Notes: generated from the letters alone by a model not told the origin. Positions 52,250-61,488 are shown, counted from the stretch's first letter. The stretch: 64,000 nt of DNA from CAYRJD01 sp964424585 (GCA_964424585.1 CAYRJD010000031.1:11015-75014), one strand, 5' to 3'. Numbers and translations are program-made.

Positions 52250-54715
52250 TTAGCTGAGCGCGCCGGCGTCGCGCAAGCTGGCGACCTCAGCTGCGTCTAG
52301 CCCGAGGTAGTCGCGCAGCACCTCATCGGTGTGCTGCCCCAGCGTCGGCGCGGGCGACGCGACGCCGTTGGGCCCGTCGTGCGCGATCCACGGCACGCCG
52401 ATGTGCGCCATCGGCCCGACCACCGGATGCTCGAGCCGTTCGATGACGCCGCGAGCAGCCAAGTGCGGGTCGCGCTCAAGCTCGACCGCGCTGAGCGAAC
52501 CGAACGCCGCGACGCCGACGGCCTGCAGCGTCTTCGTGGCTTCGGTCATGTCTCGGCTCGCCGTCCACGCGCCGATGAGGGCTTCGAGTTCGTCTTCGTG
52601 CGCCTTGCGCCCCGCGAGCGTCGCGAACCGGCCGTCGTCGGCGAGGCCCTCCGCCTCCTCGGCCAGCACGCTGGCGAGCGCGCGCCACTGCTCCTCGCTC
52701 GCGCACGAGATCGCGACCCACTTGTCGTCGCCCGCGCAACGAAACACGCCGTGCGGGCACATCTGCGGGTCGCGGTTGCCGTTGCGCTCTGGCTGGCTGC
52801 CGGCTATCAGCCACTCCATCCACCCCTCCGCGACGCAGGCGGTGGTGGCCTCCCACAGCGACGTGTCGACCAGCTGCCCCTCGCCGGTGTGCCGGCGCGC
52901 CATCAGCGCGGCCACCAAGCCGAACGTCGTCGTAATGCCCGCTGCCGGGTCGCCGAGCGACACGCCGATCTCTTCGGGCTCGCCGTCGACGTAGCCGGTC
53001 ATCGACGCGAGCCCCGACAGCGGCGCCATCGCCGGGCCGTAGCCCATGTAGTTGCGATACGGCCCGGTGTGGCCGTAGCCGCTGATGACGCCGACGATGA
53101 CGTCGGGGCGCTCCGCGGCCAGCGCCTCGTAGCTGAGCCCCCAGCTCTCCATCACGCCGTAGGCGTAGTTCGACAGCACCGCGTCGGCTTTGAGCGCGAC
53201 GCGTTTGGCGAGCGCCCGCCCTTCGGGGTGGCTCATGTCGATGCTGACGCTCTTCTTGCCTTGCGCCCACTGGTTGAAGTAGCCGTTGGTGTCGAGCGTT
53301 TGCGGATGGTGCACCGAGTGCAGCGGCAGGCGGCGGCCGAGGTCTGGCCGCACCGACGACTCGATCTTGAGCACCTGCGCGCCGAGGTGCGCCAGGTAGA
53401 GCGAGCAGTACGGGCCCGCCCAGACCCACGAGAAGTCCGCGATGGTGATGCCTTCGAGCGGCCGGGTCGCGGGCGTCGATGCGTGGCGACTGGCTGACGC
53501 GTCGCTCGCGCCCGCTCGCGCTCGCGCGAAGCCGCAGCCGGCGTCGGCATCTAGCGCGGGCGCTGCTCGGCGCAGACACCACCACGGGTTGCCCAACCTG
53601 CTCGGCGGGCCGGGCACCGTGATCTCACCGAGCCCTGGCTGGTCGAACGAGGCCAGAAACCCACGCTCTGCCAAATGCTCGTCGACCGCCATCTGGCTGA
53701 TCGTGTTGACCGGCGCGAACGCGATGCGCTCGGCTTGGCCTGCGTGAAACAGATCGCTCACCCGCTGGTCGGACGTCCACTCGCCCAGCCACAGGTGCAG
53801 CAAGTCGGCGTTGTCGAAGCGTGCGTCGAGCGTCTCAAAGATCTCCATGTCGGCCCACTCGGGGCGACCCATCAGGTCTTTGAGGCGCTCCCACTGGTCG
53901 GCCTCTACGCAGACGACGAAGATGCGGCCATCCGCGCACCGCAGCATCCGCCACGGGTTGATGACGCGCGCGCCCAGACGGCTGGGCACGTCGCCGGTGT
54001 AGGGGTAGGTGAGAAAGCCTGCCTCGAGCATTCCCGCGACGTACGCCATCTGGGCGAAGTCGAGGTGCTCGCCGCGTCCGGTGCGTTGGGCTCGGTCGGC
54101 GGCTGCGACGCCCGCTGCGGCCGCGGCCATGCCGCACTGGAAGGCGGCCTGGTGTCCGTGCGGCTTGAGCGGCGGCAACTCCGCGTCGTCGATGCAGCCT
54201 GGCGACAGCCAGCCCCAGCCGCCGGCGTTGAGCACGGTCAGCTCTTCGGCCGCGTAGCTGGCGTACGGGCCGGTCTGTCCGAACGGCGTGATGGCGACCG
54301 ACACGAGGTGCGGATGTCGGGCGCGCAGATCGGGCGCGGCGAGGCCAACCGCAGCGGCCGTCGGGCCGTCGGTGTCGTAGAAGAACAGGTCGGCGTCGGC
54401 TAACAACTCGTCTAGTCGCGCCCGCCCGGCAGCGGTGGCGACGTCTGCGACGACCGACCGCTTGTTGGCGTTCAGGTAGACGAACAGCCCGCTGGTCGGC
54501 TCGGCGGCTTCGCAGTCGGGCAACGCTCGCGCGTCGCCGTCGCCCTCGACCATCGCTCGTCGGGTCGGAGGAAACGGCCCTCGTCGTCGCGCCCGGTCGC
54601 CAGCTGGCGGCTCGACCTTGACGACGTCTGCGCCCAAGTCTGCGACCAGCTTCGCGGCCCACGGCGCGGCCACCATCTGGCCCAGCTCGACGACGTTGAG
54701 GCCCTCTAGCCCCAA
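52250..54715 (-). CDS. Tandem-domain CaiB/BaiF CoA-transferase
   Basis: An 821-aa protein with two family III CoA-transferase domains. The first starts MGLEGLNVVELGQMVAAPWA, the second near residue 410 with GITIADFSWVWAGPYCSLYL. The second has the catalytic aspartate in SLGDPAAGI (about residue 589). At the matching place near 188 the first has GHQAAFQ, with no aspartate. So one half is probably inactive and structural, as the fold normally dimerises by interlocking. The linker is Ala/Ser/Arg-rich. The start is TTG at 54715, 4 nt after the dodecin stop. Confidence 0.85.
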   Translation of the reverse strand: MGLEGLNVVELGQMVAAPWAAKLVADLGADVVKVEPPAGDRARRRGPFPPTRRAMVEGDGDARALPDCEAAEPTSGLFVYLNANKRSVVADVATAAGRARLDELLADADLFFYDTDGPTAAAVGLAAPDLRARHPHLVSVAITPFGQTGPYASYAAEELTVLNAGGWGWLSPGCIDDAELPPLKPHGHQAAFQCGMAAAAAGVAAADRAQRTGRGEHLDFAQMAYVAGMLEAGFLTYPYTGDVPSRLGARVINPWRMLRCADGRIFVVCVEADQWERLKDLMGRPEWADMEIFETLDARFDNADLLHLWLGEWTSDQRVSDLFHAGQAERIAFAPVNTISQMAVDEHLAERGFLASFDQPGLGEITVPGPPSRLGNPWWCLRRAAPALDADAGCGFARARAGASDASASRHASTPATRPLEGITIADFSWVWAGPYCSLYLAHLGAQVLKIESSVRPDLGRRLPLHSVHHPQTLDTNGYFNQWAQGKKSVSIDMSHPEGRALAKRVALKADAVLSNYAYGVMESWGLSYEALAAERPDVIVGVISGYGHTGPYRNYMGYGPAMAPLSGLASMTGYVDGEPEEIGVSLGDPAAGITTTFGLVAALMARRHTGEGQLVDTSLWEATTACVAEGWMEWLIAGSQPERNGNRDPQMCPHGVFRCAGDDKWVAISCASEEQWRALASVLAEEAEGLADDGRFATLAGRKAHEDELEALIGAWTASRDMTEATKTLQAVGVAAFGSLSAVELERDPHLAARGVIERLEHPVVGPMAHIGVPWIAHDGPNGVASPAPTLGQHTDEVLRDYLGLDAAEVASLRDAGALS

Positions 54716-54719
54716 AGCT

Positions 54720-54926
54720 CTAGTCGGATTCGTGCTTGAAGCTGAGCCGCACCTTGGTGCGATACGCGGTGATCTTTCCGTCGTCGATGACGACGTCTTG
54801 CTCGATCACCTCGGCGACGCGGAGGTCGGAAAGCGACTTCGACGCCTCCTGAACCGCGTTCGACGTGGCTTGTTCCCACGACACGTCGCTGGTGCCGATC
54901 AACTCGATGACGTTGTAGACGCTGCT
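54720..54926 (-). CDS. Dodecin (flavin-storage protein)
   Basis: A 68-aa dodecin, a protein that assembles into hollow dodecamers that hold flavins. The pattern SSVYNVIELIGTSDVSWEQA has the flavin-stacking tryptophan, followed by SLSDLRVAEVIEQDVVIDDGK and YRTKVRLSF. I chose GTG at 54926 with GGAG upstream, giving the usual MSSVYNV start; an ATG at 54941 would add five residues. It is divergent from a second, fused dodecin gene and upstream of the tandem CoA-transferase. Confidence 0.92.
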   Translation of the reverse strand, partial: SSVYNVIELIGTSDVSWEQATSNAVQEASKSLSDLRVAEVIEQDVVIDDGKITAYRTKVRLSFKHESD

Positions 54927-55025
54927 CACTGGATGCTCCATTCCTTTCCTGCGTGACCTACAGTTGGCACGCGAGACTGCCCGCTAAGCGCCGCATCCTA
55001 ACCGACCGCCGCATAGGAGACTCAA

Positions 55026-55796
55026 GTGTTCGAAGCGCCTACCTCAATGAGCTACGCCGTGGAACGAGTGTTGACGCTCGTGGCCACGTCCGAGACGTCT
55101 TGGGAAGACGCCGCCCAGCGGTGCGTCACCGAGACCTACAAGACCAACCGCGACCTGCGGGTCGCGCACGTGCTCGAACAAGACGTGATGCTGCGCGACG
55201 GCAACATCGTGCTCTACCGCATCAAGCTCGGGGTGACGTTCCGCATCGACCGGCACCGCCCGCCGGCCGCGCCGGGCGAGCCCGACATCGAGGTCAGCCG
55301 GTGGCTGGTGGTGACCAACCAGACGCTCGGCAAGGGCGAGGTGGTCGCCGAGATCGAGCGGCTGTCTGCCGACGGGCCTTGCGAGTTTCACCTGCTGGTG
55401 CCGGCCACGCACTCGAAGAGCTACGCACGGGCGCGTCGGCTGGCGATGCTGGCGGCAGACCCGGTGACCGGCATTCCGTCTGAGCACCTCCAGAGCGGCA
55501 GCGACTTCTTGGGCCCCGACACCGAGGGTCAGCAGCAGGCGCAGAAGCGGCTGGACGCGCAGCTCGACCGCATCAAGGCGGCGGCCTACGACGCGACCGC
55601 CGAGATCGGCGACCCCGACCCGATCCGCGCGATCTTGGCGGTGCTCGCTCGGTCGAGCTTCGACGGCATCATCCTCTCGACGCTGCCGGCGGGCATCAGC
55701 CGGTTCGTGAAAGGCGACCTGCCGAGCCGCGTGCGTCGGGTGTCGAACTTGCCGGTGACGTACCTGCCGGGCGACGTGCCCGAAGAAGACCTCTAG
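55026..55796 (+). CDS. Dodecin domain fused to universal-stress-like domain
   Basis: A 256-aa protein whose first ~75 residues are a dodecin (SYAVERVLTLVATSETSWEDAA, then NRDLRVAHVLEQDVMLRDGN, with a YRIKLGVTF strand). Residues about 93-256 look like an alpha/beta domain known from actinobacterial stress proteins: SRWLVVTNQTLGKGE, FHLLVPATHS, and FDGIILSTLPAGISRF with RVRRVSNLPVTYL. That resemblance is from memory. The GTG has GGAG upstream. If it still oligomerises, twelve stress-like domains would decorate a flavin cage. The adjoining plain dodecin might co-assemble. Confidence 0.82.
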   Translation: MFEAPTSMSYAVERVLTLVATSETSWEDAAQRCVTETYKTNRDLRVAHVLEQDVMLRDGNIVLYRIKLGVTFRIDRHRPPAAPGEPDIEVSRWLVVTNQTLGKGEVVAEIERLSADGPCEFHLLVPATHSKSYARARRLAMLAADPVTGIPSEHLQSGSDFLGPDTEGQQQAQKRLDAQLDRIKAAAYDATAEIGDPDPIRAILAVLARSSFDGIILSTLPAGISRFVKGDLPSRVRRVSNLPVTYLPGDVPEEDL

Positions 55797-55838
55797 TCCG
55801 GACGTTAAGAAAGCCCATTGAGAAGGAGGGAAGGTCAG

Positions 55839-56660
55839 ATGGAAGCCAGAACCTACGAAGAGCGTCACGCCGCAGCCGCGGACGTCTACGCCGGTTTCAC
55901 CGCCGGCGAGGGCGACACCGAGCGATCGGCGAGGGCGATGCGACGGCGCTTAGGCGCGCTGGGCACGTTCGCGTTCGACGTCGTGCTGGGCGACGTGTGG
56001 GCGCGTCCGCAGCTGTCTCGGCGCGATCGCAGCCTCATAGTGGTGACGACGCTCGCCACGATCGGATCGCGCGACGAGCTGTCGTTTCACACCGAAGCGG
56101 GGCTCAACAACGGGTTGACTCGAGACGAGATCTGCGAGCTGCTGCTGCACGTCGCGGCGTACGCGGGGTTTCCGATGGCGATCAGCGCGTCGCGGATCAT
56201 CGACGCTCGGTTCGCGCAGATCGACGGTGTCGACCGGCTGGCAGAGCGCGAGCCGGGCGAGCAGCGCGGCGACGCCGAGCGGCGGGTCGCGGCGGTTGAC
56301 GTGCGTCAGACGCTGACCGCGGGCCGGGCCAACCCCGACCCCGAGGCCGACCTGGCGGCGTTCGTCGAACGCTTGGGCGAGGTGGGGCGCATCGCGTATC
56401 ACTGGGCGTTCGGCGACGTGTGGTCTCGCGCTGCGCTCTCGCGACGCGACCGCAGCATGGCGGTGATCGCCATTCTCACCGTGCTGCGCTGCGCTGACGA
56501 GCTGGCGTTTCACATTCCCGCCGGGCTGCATCACGGGCTGAGCCGCACCGAGATCGAAGAGATCATGGTGCAGATGACGATCTACGGCGGCATCCCGCGC
56601 GCCGTGGAAGGCGCAGCCGCGATGCGCAAGGCATTCGAGAAGATCGACGCCCGCGGCTAG
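55839..56660 (+). CDS. Tandem carboxymuconolactone decarboxylase-like protein
   Basis: A 273-aa protein with two similar domains of the CMD/AhpD-like fold. Each half has a GDVWARPQLSRRDRSL or GDVWSRAALSRRDRSM block, a helix pair (LSFHTEAGLNNGLTRDEI and LAFHIPAGLHHGLSRTEI), and an AAYAGFPMA or TIYGGIPRA helix. No CxxC peroxidase pair is present, favouring decarboxylase-like over AhpD-like function. ATG has AAGGAGG upstream. Internal duplication is clear by eye. The stop codon lies within a 38-bp repeat. Confidence 0.88.
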   Translation: MEARTYEERHAAAADVYAGFTAGEGDTERSARAMRRRLGALGTFAFDVVLGDVWARPQLSRRDRSLIVVTTLATIGSRDELSFHTEAGLNNGLTRDEICELLLHVAAYAGFPMAISASRIIDARFAQIDGVDRLAEREPGEQRGDAERRVAAVDVRQTLTAGRANPDPEADLAAFVERLGEVGRIAYHWAFGDVWSRAALSRRDRSMAVIAILTVLRCADELAFHIPAGLHHGLSRTEIEEIMVQMTIYGGIPRAVEGAAAMRKAFEKIDARG

Positions 56661-56760
56661 CGGGCGCGCAATAGCGGGCCGCCCGCGCCTAGCGGGCGTC
56701 GCAACAGAGCGTCGCTTAGCGCCTAGCGGGCGCGCAATAGCGGGCCGCCCGCGCCTAGCG
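56657..56760. repeat. Two identical 38-bp GC-rich direct repeats at convergent gene ends
   Basis: The 38-bp sequence at 56657-56694 recurs exactly at 56723-56760, separated by 28 nt. Each copy carries GCGGGC/GCCCGC inverted arms able to form a hairpin. The first copy includes the stop codon of the CMD gene and the second that of the SAF gene on the other strand. A bidirectional terminator or a REP-like element are both possible; a U-tract is absent. Confidence 0.85.
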
Positions 56761-57378
56761 CACGAGGTTGGGTTCGAGCACCGGCACGACCCTTCCCGCG
56801 ACCTCGGCCCGCGCGACAGCTTCGACTGCCTGCGCACTCACGCCGACCACCCAACGTTCTTCTTCGGCCGACAGCAGCGTCGCGGCGACCTCGACGATTT
56901 GGGCTCCGGTCGGGTCGTAGGGATCGATTTCGGTGAACAGCAGCAGACGAATGGGCGTGCCCGCAGGCACGACCGGCGCGGTCGGTGGCGGCGCGATGCC
57001 GACGCCGACGAGCCCCGGTGGCACCGCGATGGGCGGCGTGAGGTCGGCTTGGGTCAGCACTGAGCCGCGGGGCACGAGCCGCGCGAGGTGCGTCACCTGC
57101 GCGAGGTCGGTCAGCGCGCCCGCTGGCACGAGGTGCGAGGGCACCGCCGTTGGTGCGACCTGCGTTGCGTTGGGCAGCACGCCCGCGGCGAGCGAGGTCT
57201 GCGCCACCAGCGCGGTCACCGGCTCACCCCAGGCTGCCGCGGCTTCGCTCGCTGAGCGGTGCGCGCCCGCGACGCCGAGCGCGGCCACGCCGGCTATGGC
57301 GGCGACCACGAGCCAGTGCGCGGCGCTCGGTCGACGTTGAATCCACCGACTGAGCTTGGTGAGTTGCGGTGCAGCCAT
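56755..57378 (-). CDS. SAF-domain membrane protein (CpaB/FlgA-like)
   Basis: A 207-aa protein with one transmembrane segment near residues 21-38 (WLVVAAIAGVAALGVAGA) and an extracytoplasmic SAF-like domain. This domain has PVTALVAQTSLAAGVLP, then LARLVPRGSVLTQADLTPP and IRLLLFTEI strands. SAF domains occur in FlgA and CpaB pilus-assembly proteins. I chose the internal ATG at 57378 with AGGAGAG upstream rather than the longer frame. There are no pilus genes nearby. The C-terminus ends in a CTAG inside the 38-bp repeat. Confidence 0.75.
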   Translation of the reverse strand: MAAPQLTKLSRWIQRRPSAAHWLVVAAIAGVAALGVAGAHRSASEAAAAWGEPVTALVAQTSLAAGVLPNATQVAPTAVPSHLVPAGALTDLAQVTHLARLVPRGSVLTQADLTPPIAVPPGLVGVGIAPPPTAPVVPAGTPIRLLLFTEIDPYDPTGAQIVEVAATLLSAEEERWVVGVSAQAVEAVARAEVAGRVVPVLEPNLVR

Positions 57379-57508
57379 TGGCGCTCTCCTGGTTCGCTTG
57401 GGTTGGCTCGATGAGCGCCGGGTTGGGCCTATGACCAATCCCAACCCGGCTGACGCCAACGTAAGCGACAGGTCGCGATTTATTTCGAGAGTTTTTTCGC
57501 GCGCTCGC

Positions 57509-57958
57509 CTATGCGGCTGAAGTTGCCTTGGCGCCCTTGGCCGCCTCGCTCTTCGCCGCGCTCTTTGAGTCGCTCTTGGTGTCGCTCTTTGACTCGCCGC
57601 CAGATCCCTCGCTCGACGACCCGCCGGATGTGTCGCTCGACGAGCTGGCTCGTTCCGATGAGCCGCTGTCGGCCTTGGTCTCAGACGGGCTCTTCGCGTG
57701 GCCGTCAGGCTGGCCGTTAGAAGCGGCGCGGCTGTCGTTGCGGTAGAAGCCGCTGCCCTTGAACGTCACGCCGACGCTGCCAAACACCTTGCGCACCACG
57801 CCGCGGCACTTCTTCTGGCCGCGTGGGGCGTCTGCTCCGTCCCACCCTTTGGGCCGGTCGGCGGGCAGCGGACACTTGGCGATCGGGTCGTCGGTGAAGC
57901 TCTGGTAGCGCTCGAAGACTTCGTCGCACTTGGTGCATCGGTATTGGTAGGTCGGCAT
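57509..57958 (-). CDS. FmdB-like zinc-ribbon protein with Ser-rich tail
   Basis: A 149-aa protein that opens with the FmdB zinc-ribbon pattern MPTYQYRCTKCDEVFERYQSF and continues with KVFGSVGVTFKGSGFYRND. The second cysteine pair is split: KCPLPADRP and KKCRG lie about 20 residues apart instead of CxxC. The last ~70 residues are Ser/Lys/Asp/Gly-rich and likely disordered. FmdB-like proteins are common and poorly understood regulators. The SAF gene is downstream on the same strand. Confidence 0.88.
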   Translation of the reverse strand: MPTYQYRCTKCDEVFERYQSFTDDPIAKCPLPADRPKGWDGADAPRGQKKCRGVVRKVFGSVGVTFKGSGFYRNDSRAASNGQPDGHAKSPSETKADSGSSERASSSSDTSGGSSSEGSGGESKSDTKSDSKSAAKSEAAKGAKATSAA

Positions 57959-58000
57959 AACGGGCGCGACATTCTAACTGTCCGCCGCCAAACTGAGCCC

Positions 58001-59254
58001 GTGGCAACGCCAACTCAGCGTCCTGCTGGCGCGCTCGCTCGGCGCTACGGCATCGACGCAACCTCGGCTGGCGTGCTGGCGGAGTTCGGCTTCGACGCTG
58101 ACGGCTTCGATGATCTGCGGGCTCGGCTGGGAGGGCCGCTCAGCGCAGCGAACGCAGCGTCGAGCACCACGCTCAACCACCTGCGGGCCACCTCTCTTCG
58201 AGCTTGCGAGCCGGCCGACCTCGTGCGGCTCGCCGAGCCGGGCTCGACCGATCACGCGCGCCACGCCGAGCTGGGCGCCGCCGCGATCGCAGCTGGGCAG
58301 GTCGCGTGCTTGGTGCTCGCGGGTGGCATGGCGACTCGCTTCGGCGGCGGCACCAAGGCGCTCGCGCCGGTGAGCGGCGACGTCACGTTTATCGACGTGA
58401 AGGTCGCCGACGTCGTCCGCGCCGCGCGCACCTGCGGCTCATCGGTGCCGCTATGGCTGATGACGAGCTTCGCGACGCACGCCGCGCTGAGCGAATGGGT
58501 TAGCGAGCGCCCAGCACAGGCGCTGCCGACTGGCGTCGACGTCGAGTGCGTGCCGCAGTTCGTGTCGATGCGCTTGCGGCCCGACGGCGAGCTGCTGTGC
58601 GTGAACGACGCAAGCGAGAAAGACGAGCCGTCGCTCGACAGCCCGGCGCCGTGCGTTCCCTCTCTCTATGCGCCGGGTCACGGCGACGCACCGTGGGCGC
58701 TGGCGCGCGCAGGCGTGCTGGAGCGTTTTCGCGCTAACGGCGGCCGCTACGTGTTCGTTTCAAACGTCGACAACGCCGGCGCCACGCTCGATGAGGCGGT
58801 CATCGGCGCGCACATCGCTGCCGGCAAACCGCTGACGTGCGAGGTCGCCGAGGGCGAAGACGTCGGCGGCGCGCCGTGGTGGGTCGACGGTCACCTGCAA
58901 GTGGTCGAGGCGTTTCGACTGCCGCCCGAGCACGACCCCGCCGAGGCGGGCTGCGTCAACACCAACTCGATGGTGTTCGACGTCGAGGTCTTGGCGGCGC
59001 TGTCGCCGCTCACGTTCTTTCGCGTTCACAAGCAGGTTGACGGCAACACGGTGGTGCAGTTCGAGCGGCTGATCGGCGAGCTGTCGGCACACGTGCCTAC
59101 GACGATGCTGTCGGTGCCTCGTGACGGCCCGGCGGGGCGCTTTCAGCCCGTGAAAGACCCCGACGAGCTGGTTCGCCGTCGAGGCGACATCGAAGCGACC
59201 CTCGCGGCGAAGGGCGTCACTCCCTCTCTTAGAGTGCGCTCGTGCTTGGCTTAG
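58001..59254 (+). CDS. UDPGP-type sugar-1-phosphate uridylyltransferase
   Basis: A 417-aa nucleotidyltransferase of the UDPGP (eukaryote-like UDP-glucose pyrophosphorylase) fold. The nucleotide loop is LVLAGGMATRFGGGTKAL, the metal region FVSNVDNAGATLDE, followed by NTNSMVFDVEVL. I chose GTG at 58001 because upstream sequence in the same frame lies antisense to fmdB. The product is probably UDP-glucose or UDP-N-acetylhexosamine for envelope synthesis. It overlaps moeA by 13 nt, an odd functional pairing. Confidence 0.85.
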   Translation: MATPTQRPAGALARRYGIDATSAGVLAEFGFDADGFDDLRARLGGPLSAANAASSTTLNHLRATSLRACEPADLVRLAEPGSTDHARHAELGAAAIAAGQVACLVLAGGMATRFGGGTKALAPVSGDVTFIDVKVADVVRAARTCGSSVPLWLMTSFATHAALSEWVSERPAQALPTGVDVECVPQFVSMRLRPDGELLCVNDASEKDEPSLDSPAPCVPSLYAPGHGDAPWALARAGVLERFRANGGRYVFVSNVDNAGATLDEAVIGAHIAAGKPLTCEVAEGEDVGGAPWWVDGHLQVVEAFRLPPEHDPAEAGCVNTNSMVFDVEVLAALSPLTFFRVHKQVDGNTVVQFERLIGELSAHVPTTMLSVPRDGPAGRFQPVKDPDELVRRRGDIEATLAAKGVTPSLRVRSCLA

Positions 59255-60462
59255 ACGACGCAATCGATCACGTGCTGTCGGTGTGCACCCGACGGCCCGC
59301 GATGACGACGCCCATCGCCGGAGCGCTGGGGCTGGTGCTCGCGCAAGACGTCGTGGCGGGCGACGACATTCCGCCGTTCGCCAACACCGCGATGGACGGG
59401 TTCGCGGTGCAAGCGGCCAGCACGGCGAGCCCGCCGGTGACGCTCGAGGTCGTCGAGACGATTGCCGCCGGGCACGTCCCCACCCGCGAGGTCGGCGCAG
59501 GGCAGGCGAGCCGCATCATGACCGGCGGAGTCATTCCGCCTGGCGCGGATGCGGTGGTGATGGTCGAGCGCACGACCGAGAACGAGGCGGCTGGCACGGT
59601 CACCGTCGACGTGGAGGTGCCGGTGGGCAACCACATCCGTCCAGCGGGCGACGACATCGGCGCGAACACGCTGGTGTTCACCGAAGGCACGGTGCTGGGC
59701 GCCGGTCACCTGGGGGTGCTCGCCAGCTTGGGCGCGACCCACGTGTGCGTCTTTCCTCGCATGCGGGTGGGCGTGATGTCGACCGGCGACGAGCTGGTCG
59801 ATGACGCCAGCGATCTGCGGCCCGGGCAGATTCGTGACTCCAACCGCGTGATGCTGCTCAACCTGCTGGAGGCGAACGGCATCGCGCCACTCGACATCGG
59901 GCTGGTGCGCGACGACGAGGCGGCGCTCGAGCGTGCGATCCGTCACGCCGCTACCTACTGCGACGCGCTGGTGTCGTCGGGCGGCGTGAGCATGGGCGAC
60001 TTCGATTTCGTGAAGAGCGTGCTGCGCCGCATCGGCGACATGAGGTGGATGCAGGTGGCGATCAAGCCCGCCAAGCCGTTCGCGTTCGGCACGGTCGACG
60101 ACATGGTGGTGTTTGGCTTGCCGGGCAACCCGGTGTCGTCGCTGGTGTCGTTCGAGCTGTTCGCTCGGACGGGGTTGCGGAACATGATGGGCTTTCGTCC
60201 GCCCAGGCGAGCGGCGGTGAGCGCGGTGGCCGACGCCGACTTGGCGCGCCACCCCGACGGCAAGACGCACTTCATGCGGGTGGTTGCCGAGCTGCCGCCT
60301 GCGGGTTCGCCGGGGCCGATACGGGTGCGCTCGGCTGGCGGGCAGGGTTCGCACATGCTGTGGGCGATGGCAAACGCGAACGCGCTGGCGGTCGTAGGTG
60401 ACGGAGAGGGAGTGGCCGCAGGCGAGCCGGTCGACGTGCTGCTGCTGGAAGCGTTCGCCTAG
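59242..60462 (+). CDS. moeA: Molybdopterin molybdenumtransferase
   Basis: MoeA inserts molybdate into adenylylated molybdopterin. At 406 aa the length is normal. Visible motifs are FANTAMDGFAV, RIMTGGVIPPGADAVV, MSTGDELV, GQIRDSN, SSGGVSMGDFDFV and FGLPGNPVS. The start is GTG at 59242, inside the end of the uridylyltransferase gene. It heads the moeA-moaA-moaC run for molybdenum cofactor synthesis. Confidence 0.95.
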   Translation: MLGLDDAIDHVLSVCTRRPAMTTPIAGALGLVLAQDVVAGDDIPPFANTAMDGFAVQAASTASPPVTLEVVETIAAGHVPTREVGAGQASRIMTGGVIPPGADAVVMVERTTENEAAGTVTVDVEVPVGNHIRPAGDDIGANTLVFTEGTVLGAGHLGVLASLGATHVCVFPRMRVGVMSTGDELVDDASDLRPGQIRDSNRVMLLNLLEANGIAPLDIGLVRDDEAALERAIRHAATYCDALVSSGGVSMGDFDFVKSVLRRIGDMRWMQVAIKPAKPFAFGTVDDMVVFGLPGNPVSSLVSFELFARTGLRNMMGFRPPRRAAVSAVADADLARHPDGKTHFMRVVAELPPAGSPGPIRVRSAGGQGSHMLWAMANANALAVVGDGEGVAAGEPVDVLLLEAFA

Positions 60463-60483
60463 CCAGCGTTACCCTCACCGCGC

Positions 60484-61485
60484 ATGAACGAGCCGCGCGA
60501 CCTAATCGACCCGTTCGACCGTGTCGTGCGCGACCTGCGGATATCGGTGACCGACCGCTGCAACTTTCGCTGCCAGTACTGCATGCCCGCTGAAGGCATG
60601 CGGTGGCTCGATCGCGCCGAGCTGTTGAGTTTTGAAGAGTTCGAGCGGTTCGCGCGGGTCTGCGTCGAGCGGTTCGGGTTCAACGGCATTCGTCTCACGG
60701 GTGGCGAGCCGCTGGTGCGCGCGCATCTCGACCGGCTGGTGGCGAAGCTGGCGGGGCTGGGCGTCGATCTGGCGTTGACCACCAACGGTTCGACGCTCGC
60801 GTTTCACGCGGCGTCACTGGCGAAAGCGGGCCTTTCGCGCATCAACATCAGCCTCGATTCGCTTCGGCGTGACACGTTCGCCGACCTGACGCGGCGCGAC
60901 GAGCTAGATCGCGTGCTCGAGGGCATCGAGGCCGCGCAGCGGTGCGGGCTCGACCCGGTGAAGATCAACGTGGTGATGATGCGCGGCGTCAACGACGACG
61001 AGGTGGTCGACTTCGCTCGCTTCGGTCGTGAGCGTGGCCTGGTGGTGCGGTTCATCGAGTTCATGCCGCTCGAAGCTGGCGACGTGTGGAGCCACGACAC
61101 GGTCGTCGGGGCCGACGAAATCGTCGCCGCGATCGACGAAGTGTTTCCGCTCGAGCCTGTCCGGCGAGGCGCCGAGCCAGCCGAGCGGTTCGCCTACCGA
61201 GACGGGGGCGGCGAGATCGGCGTGATCGCCAGCGTCACGCAGCCGTTCTGCGGCAGCTGCGACCGGGTGCGCATCACCGCGGAGGGGCAGTTCCGCACGT
61301 GCTTGTTCGAGCACCGTGAGTTCGACATGCGAGCGGTGCTGCGCGGCGGGCTCGTCGGCGCCGAACTAGACGACGCGCTGGCGGCGGAGATCGAGCGGGC
61401 CGTGGGCACGAAGTGGGCGGGCCACTCGATCGGTCAGGTGAACTTCATCAAGCCTCGACGCACGATGAGCCAGATCGGAGGCTGA
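60484..61485 (+). CDS. moaA: GTP 3',8-cyclase
   Basis: Radical SAM enzyme for the first step of molybdopterin synthesis. The N-terminal cluster is CNFRCQYC, with TGGEPLVR shortly after. The C-terminal cluster is CGSCDRVR with the third cysteine in FRTCLF. The protein ends in the functional Gly-Gly pair (QIGG). At 333 aa it is complete. ATG at 60484 follows the moeA stop by 21 nt. Confidence 0.96.
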   Translation: MNEPRDLIDPFDRVVRDLRISVTDRCNFRCQYCMPAEGMRWLDRAELLSFEEFERFARVCVERFGFNGIRLTGGEPLVRAHLDRLVAKLAGLGVDLALTTNGSTLAFHAASLAKAGLSRINISLDSLRRDTFADLTRRDELDRVLEGIEAAQRCGLDPVKINVVMMRGVNDDEVVDFARFGRERGLVVRFIEFMPLEAGDVWSHDTVVGADEIVAAIDEVFPLEPVRRGAEPAERFAYRDGGGEIGVIASVTQPFCGSCDRVRITAEGQFRTCLFEHREFDMRAVLRGGLVGAELDDALAAEIERAVGTKWAGHSIGQVNFIKPRRTMSQIGG

Positions 61486-61488
61486 GCG

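Noticed and set aside
57698..58000. Upstream extension of the uridylyltransferase
   Set aside because: It runs antisense through the fmdB gene and lacks any homology; GTG 58001 is a good start.
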